DNA from: Actinomyces sp. oral taxon 414
GTDB lineage: Bacteria > Actinomycetota > Actinomycetes > Actinomycetales > Actinomycetaceae
Length of the DNA: 64,000 nucleotides
NCBI RefSeq assembly: GCF_001278845.1
Contig: NZ_CP012590.1
Coordinates: forward strand, 2,418,001-2,482,000
Direction of reading: 5' to 3'
The notes beneath the pieces were generated by a model. That model was not told the origin of the DNA. It did not search any database and worked only from the letters and a program-made list of their open reading frames with translations. Numbering within the stretch: the first letter of the stretch is position 1; every line of letters starts with the position of its first letter. The position numbers were made by a program, and so were the translations under genes. Shown here piece by piece: positions 26,098 to 36,892 of the stretch.

Positions 26098-26219
26098 TGG
26101 CGCTCTGGGAGGATCGTTCGCGCCGGCACTCCGGGTGGGTTCAACAGTTTCCGCATGATTCCGCGGTTTTCGCAATGGTGCGGTCGGATGCGGGACGGAA
26201 CGATCCTCCCAGAGCGCCA
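26098..26219 (-). repeat. Family D inverted-repeat element, copy 1
   Basis: Perfect 21-bp arms (26098-26118, 26199-26219; TGGCGCTCTGGGAGGATCGT start) around about 80 bp. The interior carries CGGAATCATGCGGAAA on the minus strand. The whole element recurs at 50842-50962 in the opposite orientation. Confidence 0.85.
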
Positions 26220-26365
26220 TTTCTCGTGCCTGACGCCCGCCGTGGCCTCCGCCGTCCGCCGGTCCGTTCGCATCCCCGGCGAGACGGGCGGGGCCGATGA
26301 GACCGAAGAGGCGAGTGGGGCGACGACTTCATGCACAGCGATGATCGCGGGCCCGTCCGCGCCCG

Positions 26366-26478
26366 CGTCCGCTGCGCCCCTTTCCCTCTGCTGCGCCTCT
26401 TGACCCTCCGCTGTACGAGAAGAAGAGGCGCAGCGGAGGGTGAGGGAGCGCAGCGGACGGGAAGAGGCGCAGCGGACG
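26366..26478. repeat. Family G nested palindromes
   Basis: Outer arms of 13 bp (26366-26378 and 26466-26478) and inner arms of 12 bp (26390-26401 and 26423-26434), built from several copies of GCGCAGCGGA in both orientations. An additional pair, ACCCTCCGCTG (26403) and its complement (26431), competes for pairing. Confidence 0.75.
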
Positions 26479-26790
26479 ACCCGACGTGGTCCCCCGCGGA
26501 TCCGGGGGACTTCCCGGTGAAAAGCTCATTGCGCGAGATGAGCTCGCGCGGATTGAGTTCGTGTGGATTGTGCCGGGCCGGGCTCGCATCGCGCGAGCCG
26601 AGGTGGATCTCGGCGAGCAGACCTGGAATTACGGGAACCGACTTCGGGCGAGCCCCCGGCGCGGTGGCGCACCCGGGGCGGGGAGGCGCCTCCCTTGGCC
26701 GGATACGGTCTGGACGCGCCTTTGGATCATCAGCGGGCCACCTCGGGCGCCCCACAAGTTCCACACATCCATCGAGCCGGGCGCCGCGAT

Positions 26791-26865
26791 CCGTGAGCAC
26801 GTCACTTAACCCGTGAGCACGTCTGCTAGAGGTACGTGCTCGCGGGTTAAGTGACGTGCTCACGG
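26791..26865. repeat. Family E long palindrome, copy 1
   Basis: Arms of 32 bp (26791-26822 and 26834-26865) with a single mismatch and an 11-nt loop. Each arm contains CCGTGAGCACGTCACTTAAC followed by a second CCGTGAGCACGT-type half-site. A shorter relative lies at 50675-50713. Confidence 0.85.
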
Positions 26866-27119
26866 GTTACCCGACGATCTCGCCACCGGCCCCGCCCCGA
26901 CGAGACGCCCCGAACCCGTGCCGGCCGCTCCCAGCGAGAAGGGCGCGCTGCGCCTTTCTCACCGGATCACCGGAGATGTTCCGGGGCGGTACCGGCGCCG
27001 CGGTCCACGACGACCACGACCCGCCCCGGGATCCCGGGACCCGCCGGGCGACCCGCGAGGGCGCGCCCCTGGCGGACGTTCTCACGGACCCGCCCGGCCG
27101 ATCGGGGCGCCCGGTCCGC

Positions 27120-29309
27120 TCAGCTCGCGTGCCGCCCCTTGCGGCGACGGAACGGCCGACGCGCCTTCCGCGAGATTCGTTGAGGCGCCTCCTGGGCGGT
27201 CGACGGCGGCACCGGAGGCGGCGACGGCGGCACCGGAGGCACCGGAGGCGCTGGCGACGGCGGTCGAGGCGCTGGCGATGTCGCCGAAGAGGGCGCTGTG
27301 AACGGAGTCGCCGCAGACGGCGGGAACACCCCGGGGGGCGTCGCAGACGGGGGCGGCGCGAACGGCATCGTCCGGGGCGCCATCGGCGGCAACAGGGGCG
27401 GAGGCGGTGCGGGCGTCATGGGTGCAGACGCCCCGGGCGGCGTGGGAATCGCAGAGGCCGCGGGCGCCCCGGGCGGAAAAACCGCGAATGGGAGCGGCGG
27501 TGCGGACGCTGGCGACGCGGGCGCGGGCATCCCAGGTGACGCGGGCGAGAGTGGCGCGGACGCAGGCGATGCGGAGACCCCGGGTGTGGACGCCCCGAGC
27601 GACGCAGACGCGGGCGCGGGCGCCCCGGGCACCCCGGGCGCAGACGCCTCGGGCGCAGAGACCGGCGCGACCGGCGCGAAGGCGGTCTCGCGCGCGGCGG
27701 CGCCGCCCCGGTCCGGCCCCGCCGCGGGTGCCGGCGGCCGGGCCCGGGCGCGCCGCTCAGCGCGCCGATCCCGCAATCTGCGCAGGAACCCGCGCCGCCG
27801 CCGGCGCGAGGCGGTGCGCCGGGCGCCGGCGGCCGGATCGATCCGGTCCACGAGGACCGCGAGCGCACGCCCCAGGGCGCTGCCGGGGGCGCCGTCGAGC
27901 ACGCTGCACCCGGCGAGCAGGCACTGGTCGGCCACCGGGTCCTCCGGCAGCAGCACCACCTCCTCCAATCCGCCGAAGCGCGCCAGCGCCTCCCTGACCG
28001 CGCGCTCGGGGGACGGGCCGGCCGCGGAGGCGCGCACCCGGTTGACCACCACCTCGATCCTGCCGGAGGGGCGCTCGGTCTCGTCGAACTGGGCGACGAG
28101 CTGAAGCAGGCGGCGCACCCCGACGGGGTCCGCCGCCCCCACGATGACGACGACGTCGGCCGAGCGCACCAGGGACGCCGCCAGGGCGTCGCGCCCCGGT
28201 TCGAGGGTGTAGTCGTCGACTTCGTCCTCCAGCGGCCCGCCGGCGATGTCGATCACCGTCCAGGCGGCCACTTCCCGGCACCCGGCCCACACGTCGGCCA
28301 TGGGCGAGGGCGGCAGCTCCCGCCAGCGCCCGGAGCGCCCCAGGCCGCTGAGCAGGCTGTGGTCGGGGCCGACCGGGACGAGCAGTCCGACCAGGCTCTC
28401 GGTGTCCAGGCGCGAGTGCGAGGCGAGCCGGGCGGCTGTGGCCAGGGAGGAGGAGTCCTCGGGCAGGCCGAGTACCTGGACGAGGCTGGGGGCCTCGACG
28501 TCGGCGTCAACGAGGACGGATCCGCCCGCCCGGGCCAGGCCGTGGGCCAGCGAGGCGGCGACCGTGGTGCGCCCCGGCGCACCGTGCGGCCCCCAGACGA
28601 CGGCGAGCCGCCCCTCGCGGGGTCGGGCGGCCTCCGCTCCGGCGTCCGGCGGGGAGCCCGGCAGGGGGCGCCCGGCGGTCCCCGAGGTGCGCGGTCGGGC
28701 CGGTCCGTCGCGGCCCGGTTGGGACGCGGGGGGCCGGTCGTCCGCGTCCCAACCGGCGCCGGGCCGGCCAGCGTCCGGTGCGGACGCCGGGCGGGCGCCG
28801 CCGGGCGGGTCGGGCATGCGCGCGCCGGAGGGGTCGGCGGAGACGGCGGCGGAGGCGGCGGAGTCGAAGGCGGAGGCGGAGTCGGAGGCAGCGGCGGTGC
28901 GCGGGCCGGCGGGCGGGAGCGTCGGAGCGCCCTGCCCGCCGCCCCGGCGGGCGATCAACTGGAGCCGGGCGCGCAGCATGACGGGGTCGACCCGGCGCGG
29001 CATGGTGGCCCATCCGGCGGCCGCCCAGCGGCGCTCCTCGTCGTCGTCCACGAGGAGGACGCCGGCGACGTCGCACCGCTCCAGGCGGTCCAGGACGGTG
29101 CGGTCGAGGTCGTCGAAACCGGTGTCGAGGACCGCCAGCCGCGCCAGGCCCGCCAGAGCGGCGCCGAGCAGCTCGGCGACGTCGCCGCAGCGGCGCACGA
29201 CCTTCAGGCCGCTGCCGGCGTCGTCGAGCGCCTGCACGATTGCGGCGTCCTCCCCCGTCAGGGCCAGTAGGACGCCGTCGGCGGTGCGCCGAGTCGGAGA
29301 GCGGCTCAT
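27120..29309 (-). CDS. TadZ/CpaE-like P-loop ATPase with proline-rich tail
   Basis: A 729-residue protein. Residues 1-120 look like a degenerate receiver domain (VLLALTGEDAA, RLAVLDTGFDD). A Pro/Ala/Ser linker leads to a MinD/ParA-type ATPase at about 230-490. Its P-loop reads GAPGRTTVA, with Arg where Walker A usually has Lys, and is followed by VLVDADVEAPS and WTVIDIAGGP. The last 200 or so residues are Pro/Ala-rich with an Arg-rich end. This resembles the CpaE/TadZ proteins that place Flp/Tad pilus machinery, but no tadA, tadB, tadC or flp gene is present. The start overlaps the upstream SAF gene stop by 4 bp, so the two form an operon. The ATG at 29309 replaces longer upstream frames, which only shadow the SAF gene. 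Confidence 0.7.
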   Translation of the reverse strand: MSRSPTRRTADGVLLALTGEDAAIVQALDDAGSGLKVVRRCGDVAELLGAALAGLARLAVLDTGFDDLDRTVLDRLERCDVAGVLLVDDDEERRWAAAGWATMPRRVDPVMLRARLQLIARRGGGQGAPTLPPAGPRTAAASDSASAFDSAASAAVSADPSGARMPDPPGGARPASAPDAGRPGAGWDADDRPPASQPGRDGPARPRTSGTAGRPLPGSPPDAGAEAARPREGRLAVVWGPHGAPGRTTVAASLAHGLARAGGSVLVDADVEAPSLVQVLGLPEDSSSLATAARLASHSRLDTESLVGLLVPVGPDHSLLSGLGRSGRWRELPPSPMADVWAGCREVAAWTVIDIAGGPLEDEVDDYTLEPGRDALAASLVRSADVVVIVGAADPVGVRRLLQLVAQFDETERPSGRIEVVVNRVRASAAGPSPERAVREALARFGGLEEVVLLPEDPVADQCLLAGCSVLDGAPGSALGRALAVLVDRIDPAAGARRTASRRRRRGFLRRLRDRRAERRARARPPAPAAGPDRGGAAARETAFAPVAPVSAPEASAPGVPGAPAPASASLGASTPGVSASPASAPLSPASPGMPAPASPASAPPLPFAVFPPGAPAASAIPTPPGASAPMTPAPPPPLLPPMAPRTMPFAPPPSATPPGVFPPSAATPFTAPSSATSPAPRPPSPAPPVPPVPPSPPPVPPSTAQEAPQRISRKARRPFRRRKGRHAS

Positions 29310-30001
29310 GAGCTCTGGCCCGTCGGCACGAGGACGAGCGGTCCCTGCCCGCCCACGGCGGTGAGCACGGATCCCACCAGTTCGGTGGGGACGAGGACCT
29401 CGACGCTGACGGTGGTGCCGCTGACGAGCCCCGTGTCCTTCTGGCCGATCGAGACGATAATGAGGTTCTGGGCGACGAGCTCGGCCTGCGGGGCGTCCGC
29501 CTGCCCCGTCGCGGCGGACTGGGCGGGCAGGGCCCACAGGTCGACGTAGTCCCCGGCCCTGACGTCGGCGGGCAGGCCCTGGGCCACCTCGATGAGGATG
29601 GAGCGCAGGTTCTGCTCCTGGGCCGGTCCGACGGCGGTGGCGGGCAGGAGCTCGCCGGCCTTGAGCGAGCGCGTGGCGACGGCGTCGGCGGGCAGGTCGC
29701 CGACGCGCACATAGGTGTCGGTCCCCGGATGCGAGGAGACGACCGTCAGCACGCCGTCGGCGCCGAGGTCCGTCCCCGGGGCGACGTCCTGGGCCAGGAC
29801 GTAGATCTCCTCGGTTCGGGCGGCGGCGTCGACCGCCCAGGCGCCCAGGGCGACGGCGGCGCCGATGAGGGCTATGCCGCCGGCGAGCCGCGGATCCCGC
29901 CAGGGTCTGGGGCGCAGGCGCGGCGGGCGGGAGCGGCCGCGCGGCGTGGTGGTCGTGCCTGTCGAGTCCTGGGAGCGGGGTCGACGGAAGGCTGGACTCA
30001 T
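29306..30001 (-). CDS. SAF-domain membrane protein (CpaB-like)
   Basis: A 231-residue protein with an Arg/Pro-rich N-terminus, one membrane segment (LAGGIALIGAAVALGAWAVD, about 43-62) and a SAF domain outside (VLAQDVAPGTDL, RSLKAGELLPATAV, ADVRAGDYVDLWA), as in CpaB/RcpC of Tad pili and FlgA. The ATG at 30001 follows AAGGAGGACCTC, one of the best ribosome-binding sites in the window; an ATG at 30019 has none. The pairing with the CpaE-like ATPase suggests a reduced or divergent pilus-assembly module, or a reuse of those parts. Confidence 0.75.
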   Translation of the reverse strand: MSPAFRRPRSQDSTGTTTTPRGRSRPPRLRPRPWRDPRLAGGIALIGAAVALGAWAVDAAARTEEIYVLAQDVAPGTDLGADGVLTVVSSHPGTDTYVRVGDLPADAVATRSLKAGELLPATAVGPAQEQNLRSILIEVAQGLPADVRAGDYVDLWALPAQSAATGQADAPQAELVAQNLIIVSIGQKDTGLVSGTTVSVEVLVPTELVGSVLTAVGGQGPLVLVPTGQSS

Positions 30002-30101
30002 GAGGTCCTCCTTGCTCACTCATGATAGTCATGGATGCTGGGAGGGGGTCTCAGAGCATCCGTGATGTGTTTCAGGGATAGCGCGCAGCGCTTTGCAATG
30101 G

Positions 30102-30107
30102 GACAAT
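30102..30107 (+). promoter_or_regulatory. Leaderless -10 box for the small HTH gene
   Basis: GACAAT, 6 nt, then the ATG at 30114. Confidence 0.55.
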
Positions 30108-30113
30108 GGTGCC

Positions 30114-30329
30114 ATGAGCACCACGTTCCTGACTATCGCCGACGTCGCCGAGAGACTGCAGTTGTCCGCCCAGGGCGTCCGCTCGCTCATCCTGTCCGGG
30201 GACCTGCCCGCCATCCAGGTCGGGGCGCGGCACCTGTGGCGCGTTCCGGAGGACGCCTTCGACGCCTACGTCGAGCGCCAGCTCGCCTCGACGCGCGAGA
30301 TGGTCGCCGCGGGGCGGGGGGAGGGCTGA
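30114..30329 (+). CDS. Excisionase/MerR-type helix-turn-helix protein
   Basis: A 71-residue protein that is nearly all DNA-binding domain: FLTIADVAERLQLSAQGVRS, LILSGDLPAIQVG, then HLWRVPEDAFDAYVE. This is the winged-helix pattern of excisionase-family and BldC-like regulators. It is transcribed divergently from the SAF/CpaE-like pair, so regulation of that operon is plausible. The start at 30114 is set by the leaderless -10 box; an ATG at 30093 lies before the presumed transcription start. Confidence 0.75.
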   Translation: MSTTFLTIADVAERLQLSAQGVRSLILSGDLPAIQVGARHLWRVPEDAFDAYVERQLASTREMVAAGRGEG

Positions 30330-30356
30330 GCCCGATCGGACCGACGCCCCGCATCC

Positions 30357-30384
30357 GGGCGCCCGGTGTGCGGGCCGGGCGCCC
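30357..30384. terminator. Bidirectional terminator hairpin
   Basis: GGGCGCCCGG (30357-30366) and its exact complement (30375-30384) with an 8-nt loop lie between convergent genes. There is no U tract. Confidence 0.55.
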
Positions 30385-30387
30385 CGC

Positions 30388-30948
30388 TCAGCGGCTGCGC
30401 ACCGCCTCCACGGCCGCGAGCAGCACACTGGTGCGTCCCCGACGGGGGCGCACGGGCTCCAGTCGCGAGGCCGGGTCGACGCCGTCGACGAGGACGTCGA
30501 CGTGGTCGGCCCCGACCCGCGAGAGCCTGCCGACCACCTCCCCCGCCGCGAGCAGGAGGCGCGCCCTCGCGCCCTGACGCGCCAGGGTCCGCAGGGCCGC
30601 GGCCAGGCCGGGTCCACCCGCCCCGCCCCGGGGCGGATCGGGTGCGGGCGCGGGGCCGGGCAGCGGCGAGACGACGGCGATGGCCCGCACGGGCACGAGC
30701 GTGCGCAGCCCCTCGCCCTCGTCGATGACGACGATCTCCCCGTCGGCCCGCAGCAGGCGTCCGTCCACGGCGAACCCGGAGAGGGTGCGCATGTGGAGCT
30801 CGGCGCCGACGGCGTTGCGCAGGCGGTCGAGGATCCGGATCCCGGCCAGTTCGGCCTCGGCCAGATCCGCGCCGGCGGCGGCGAGCTCGGCCCGCCGTTC
30901 CGCGTCGAAGCGGCTCTCCAGGTCTGCCAGAAGCGCGTCCCACTCCAC
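30388..30948 (-). CDS. Conserved hypothetical protein
   Basis: A 186-residue protein without signal peptide or membrane segments. The N-terminal part (WDALLADLESRFDAERRAELA) looks helical. A central and a C-terminal small beta-rich motif (MRTLSGFAVDGRLLRADGEIVVIDEG; ARLLLAAGEVVGRLSRVGADHVDVL) resemble each other, so the protein may hold two copies of one fold separated by a Pro/Gly linker. The GTG at 30948 has only a weak GGTGGGA site. I do not recognise the function. Confidence 0.6.
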   Translation of the reverse strand: MEWDALLADLESRFDAERRAELAAAGADLAEAELAGIRILDRLRNAVGAELHMRTLSGFAVDGRLLRADGEIVVIDEGEGLRTLVPVRAIAVVSPLPGPAPAPDPPRGGAGGPGLAAALRTLARQGARARLLLAAGEVVGRLSRVGADHVDVLVDGVDPASRLEPVRPRRGRTSVLLAAVEAVRSR

Positions 30949-30998
30949 GGTCCCACCCCATCACACCCGCGCCGACCGGACAAGACTCGCTGAAGTAC

Positions 30999-31028
30999 TT
31001 GACAGTACTGACGTTAATCATGCATGAT
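30999..31028 (+). promoter_or_regulatory. Promoter of the LysM gene with overlapping dyad
   Basis: TTGACA at 30999-31004 and CATGAT at 31023-31028 are 18 bp apart. A perfect 12-bp palindrome ATCATGCATGAT (31017-31028) covers the -10 region, a likely operator. Confidence 0.6.
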
Positions 31029-31034
31029 CAAATC

Positions 31035-31058
31035 ATCTCAAACATAGTCGTTCGAGAT
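31035..31058. promoter_or_regulatory. 24-bp dyad in the LysM gene leader, possible operator
   Basis: ATCTCAAAC-N6-GTTCGAGAT: 9-bp arms with one mismatch, just upstream of the ribosome-binding site. It resembles an SOS box but with a 6-nt rather than 4-nt spacer. Confidence 0.4.
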
Positions 31059-31069
31059 AGGAGCATCTC

Positions 31070-31843
31070 ATGCGCACGCGCCTACACCTCGGCGCCCTCA
31101 CCCTCCTCGCCTCGGCCCTGACCGTCGTGCTCGCCCTCGCCGCCTGCGACGCCGCCGGACGACTGGCCTCCACTCCCTCCTCCACCTGGGGCCCGACGGC
31201 GCTCACCCAGGCGCTCGTTCTCCTGGCCTGCGGCGCGGGCGCGCTCGGCGCCGCGTGGCACGCGGTCTCCGGCGCCCTGGCCGTCATAGCCCTGACCGGG
31301 AACGCCCCGCGGGCCCCGCGGACCGGGATCAGCCTCGTCGCACTGCGGGCCCTGCACCGCTGGGGCGCCCCGATCATGCGGCGCACGGCCGCCGGGGCCC
31401 TCGTCGCCGCGGTGGCGACGGGCGCCCCGGCGATGGCCGCGCAGGCGCCGGGGGCGTCCGACGACCTGGGCTGGACGCCGACCGCCTCGGCGCCCGCGCC
31501 CGCCGGGGACACCTCTTCGAACGCCGGGGATGCGGCCCGGCGGCCCGACGCCGCCGCGGGGGCGACGAGCGCGGATCCGTCGAGCCCGCCCGCGACGACC
31601 CATCAGGTGAGCGCCGGGGAGTCGCTGTGGTCGATCACGGAGGAGATCCTCGACGCGGGATCCGCGGGGAGCCCGACGGACCCGTCGTCGGGCGGGCCGG
31701 GAACGCAGGCCCAGATCGCGCGGGCATGGCCGATCCTGTACGCGGCCAACGCCGAGAGCATTGGCGCCGATCCCGACCTCATCCTCCCGGGGACCGCCCT
31801 GAACGTGCCCGAGGACCTCCTGAGCCCGCCGTCCCGCCCCTGA
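31070..31843 (+). CDS. Membrane protein with C-terminal LysM domain
   Basis: A 257-residue protein. Hydrophobic segments lie at about 7-25 and 45-75, with a further short one near 107-125. An Ala/Pro/Ser linker then leads to a LysM domain (THQVSAGESLWSITEEIL through LYAANAESIGADPDLILPGTALNVP, about 185-250) that should bind peptidoglycan outside the membrane. The LysM is stretched by a Gly/Ser insert (SAGSPTDPSSGGPG). AGGAGC supports the ATG at 31070. It probably forms an operon with the Rv3235-like gene 12 bp downstream. Two dyads in its promoter suggest tight control. Confidence 0.8.
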   Translation: MRTRLHLGALTLLASALTVVLALAACDAAGRLASTPSSTWGPTALTQALVLLACGAGALGAAWHAVSGALAVIALTGNAPRAPRTGISLVALRALHRWGAPIMRRTAAGALVAAVATGAPAMAAQAPGASDDLGWTPTASAPAPAGDTSSNAGDAARRPDAAAGATSADPSSPPATTHQVSAGESLWSITEEILDAGSAGSPTDPSSGGPGTQAQIARAWPILYAANAESIGADPDLILPGTALNVPEDLLSPPSRP

Positions 31844-31855
31844 GAGGAGACCGCC

Positions 31856-32497
31856 ATGACCGTCACCGCCACGACCGTCGAGCCGACGATCCTGACCCCG
31901 CCGGACGCGCCCGCCCGGCTCAATGCGCCCGCACCGTCCGCCCGGCCCTCGACGCCCGCACCGATTCGGCCGTCCGCGCCGTCGAACGCGCCGGCCCGTG
32001 CGCCCGCCCGCGACCCGGTGCACGCGCGCCGCGCCGCCGCGCCCGCCGTCGCGCCCGCGACCCTGGCCAATGCCGAAATAGCCCGCGGATGGGACCGGCT
32101 GCGCTTCCAACCCGCCCTCCAGCCCCGCAAGATCGAGACCGAACGGGAGCGCACGGCCCGGCCGCAGATCTGCCCGGACCCCGCTCGGGTCGTGCGCACC
32201 GTGGTCACCGCCGCCGTGGAGGTCCTCGCCGGTCTGCGCCCGGCGACCCAGCTGGGCCGCTGGACGACGCCGGAGCTCTACGACGCCATCGCCCGGCGGG
32301 CCGGCCTGGCCAGACGGATCCTGGGCGAATACGGATCCGTTCGGCCGCGCGTGCGCTCAGTCGACCTCCAGCTGACGCGCTCGGGCGCCTACGAGGCCTG
32401 CGTCATGGTCGAAGACGGGCACCGCCTGCGCGCCGCGGGCGCGCGCGTGGAACCGCGTCACGGCCGATGGGTGCTCTCCGCCCTGGAGGTCGGCTGA
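31856..32497 (+). CDS. Rv3235-family protein
   Basis: A 213-residue protein with a disordered Ala/Pro-rich N-terminal 70 residues. The compact C-terminal domain carries VVRTVVTAAVEVLAGLRPATQLGRWTTPELYDAI, which I associate with the actinobacterial Rv3235 (DUF6459) family usually found beside secA1. GAGAGGAG upstream sets the start. Its molecular function is unknown. It converges on secA, with 68 bp between the two. Confidence 0.75.
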   Translation: MTVTATTVEPTILTPPDAPARLNAPAPSARPSTPAPIRPSAPSNAPARAPARDPVHARRAAAPAVAPATLANAEIARGWDRLRFQPALQPRKIETERERTARPQICPDPARVVRTVVTAAVEVLAGLRPATQLGRWTTPELYDAIARRAGLARRILGEYGSVRPRVRSVDLQLTRSGAYEACVMVEDGHRLRAAGARVEPRHGRWVLSALEVG

Positions 32498-32565
32498 GTC
32501 CGCCCCTCCGACCCGGACCGCCGCCGCGGACCTCGGCAGGCCGCGCGGCGGCGCGGCAGCGCGGC

Positions 32566-35511
<2,946 letters not shown>

Positions 35512-35812
35512 GCTGGCATCTCCCTTGTCGGTGGCGGGACGCGGGCCCGGCGGGACGCGTCCCCCGCCCGGTCCCACCGGGCGCAGTCGGTGGTCATCGT
35601 AGTGGACCGCGCTATGACGGCGACCGGCGCGCCGCGTGTTCTTGCTCGCGGCGATACCGCGGCCCTGCGCACCGCGCGACCTCGGCGCACCGCGCGGCTC
35701 CACGGCCCCGCTCGGCGGGGCGCGCGGCTCCACGGCCCGGCCCGCCCGCCCCCGGCGGCGCGGCCCTGTGGACAACCGCGCTCCGACGCCGGGCGGCATG
35801 GGATCATCGTCC
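35512..35812. other. Divergent secA-comF intergenic region
   Basis: No gene seen. TACGAT on the minus strand (35596-35601) could be a -10 for secA. GCGCGGCTCCACGGCCC occurs twice (about 35692 and 35723). Confidence 0.4.
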
Positions 35813-36715
35813 ATGTCCGTTCCGCCCTCCGCCCCCTCCCCGCCCCTCGCCCCCGGCCGCCCGCCGTCGGACGAGGGCGGGCGGGCGGGGGCGGGACGGG
35901 AGGCCGCCCGTCTGCTCCTGCCCGTCGCCTGCGCCGGCTGCGGGCGGTGGGAGACGGCGCTGTGCCCCTCGTGCCGCGCCCTGCTGGCGGGCCCGCCCGC
36001 CGCCGTCGAGCACGCCGAAGCCGCCGCGGGGCTGCCGATCCTCGCCCTGGCCCCCTACGCTGGGCCGGTGCGCGCCATGGTGCTGGCCTGGAAGAACGGC
36101 CGCAGGGAGGACCTGGGCGCCGTCATGGAGGAGGCGGGCGCCGCCGCCGGGGCGACCTGGGCCGCGGGCCTGGACGGGCCCGGGCGCTCGACCCTGCTCG
36201 CCTCCCGCGGACTGGCGGTGGTGCCCGCGCCCTCGGGCGCCGCGCGGCGACTGCGCGGGCGGCTGGTGGCGGCGCGACTGGCCGACGCCGTCGCCCCCGC
36301 CGTCGCCCGGGCGCTGAGACGCTCCTGGTGCTCCGGGGGCCGGCCGGCGGGGCCCGTGGTCGTGGTGAGCGCGGACGTGCTGCGGCGCGGGGCGGCCTCG
36401 GGCGGCGCGCACCAGGCCGGGCGGTCGGCCCGGCAGCGGCGGCGCAACCGGTCCGCGCCGCCGCGGGTCCTGGCCCCCGTCCGCGGCTGGAGCGTCCTGC
36501 TGGTCGACGACGTCGTGACCACCGGGGCGACGTTGGGCGCCTGCACCCGCGCCCTGGAGGGGGCCGGGGCGCGGGTCCTGGGCGCCCTCGCGGTGGCCGC
36601 GGCGCCGTCCCCGCGACGCGGCGCCGAACGCGTCCCGGGACCGCGTCCGTGCGGGCTGTCCGCGGGCGGCGATCGCGGGGCGCGCCGGCCGTCATCAAAG
36701 CCCGGCATGGTGTAA
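35813..36715 (+). CDS. comF: ComF-family phosphoribosyltransferase
   Basis: A 300-residue protein. A zinc-ribbon-like C40-x2-C43 and C51-x2-C54 pair near the N-terminus is followed by a type I phosphoribosyltransferase domain with the PRPP loop [14 protein letters not shown] (about 229-242). ComFC-type proteins support DNA uptake and processing in competent species, but most actinobacterial copies are uncharacterised. The ATG at 35813 was favoured, with GATCAT 5 nt upstream; the ATG at 35798 is the alternative. The region from about 255 onward is Arg/Pro-rich and poorly conserved. Confidence 0.8.
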   Translation: MSVPPSAPSPPLAPGRPPSDEGGRAGAGREAARLLLPVACAGCGRWETALCPSCRALLAGPPAAVEHAEAAAGLPILALAPYAGPVRAMVLAWKNGRREDLGAVMEEAGAAAGATWAAGLDGPGRSTLLASRGLAVVPAPSGAARRLRGRLVAARLADAVAPAVARALRRSWCSGGRPAGPVVVVSADVLRRGAASGGAHQAGRSARQRRRNRSAPPRVLAPVRGWSVLLVDDVVTTGATLGACTRALEGAGARVLGALAVAAAPSPRRGAERVPGPRPCGLSAGGDRGARRPSSKPGMV

Positions 36716-36717
36716 CT

Positions 36718-36735
36718 TTGTGTCATAACACACAA
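36718..36735. promoter_or_regulatory. TTGTGT-N6-ACACAA dyad upstream of hpf
   Basis: Perfect 6-bp arms in an AT-rich patch of 25 bp within otherwise GC-rich DNA, 158 bp before hpf. It probably belongs to the hpf promoter or its operator. Confidence 0.4.
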
Positions 36736-36786
36736 GGCGCGGCGGTCCTCGAAGGGGCCGTCGATCCGCCCCGCGGGGCGGATGGC

Positions 36787-36798
36787 AAGGAGGTGATC
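36787..36798 (+). promoter_or_regulatory. Perfect anti-SD complement in the hpf leader
   Basis: AAGGAGGTGATC is complementary to the 3' end of 16S rRNA over 12 nt, but the hpf ATG is 94 nt downstream and no start codon follows at normal spacing. Confidence 0.45.
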
Positions 36799-36892
36799 GA
36801 CGACCTTCCAGAGCCCGCCGTGAGGTTGCGGCGGGCATCCCCCACCCGATCCCCTCCACGGGATCATCAGGACCCAGAAAGGGATTCCCAGC

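Larger units (their letters stand above)
25870..27119. other. 1.25-kb gene-free region with palindrome families D, G and E
   Basis: No credible gene. From left to right: the leaderless -10 box of the DUF6912 gene (25876-25881), two copies of ATCCTCAGTCGCGGGGCGG (about 25993 and 26054), the D element (26098-26219), the nested G palindromes (26366-26478), a less GC-rich unexplained stretch (26500-26640) and the E palindrome (26791-26865). The region separates two converging gene sets and is the most repeat-dense intergenic stretch here. Confidence 0.6.

Noticed and set aside
26486..26809. Open frame of about 107 codons on the + strand in the 1.25-kb gap
   Set aside because: It begins and ends in repeat sequence, has no start signal and resembles no family; the same DNA is open in other frames.
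31035..31058. LexA/SOS box before the LysM gene
   Set aside because: Actinobacterial SOS boxes have a 4-nt spacer between GAAC and GTTC; here it is 6 nt and one arm has a mismatch, so I call it only a dyad.
36787..36892. Leader peptide gene using the strong SD in front of hpf
   Set aside because: No ATG, GTG or TTG lies 5-10 nt after the SD, and the only GTG overlaps it.
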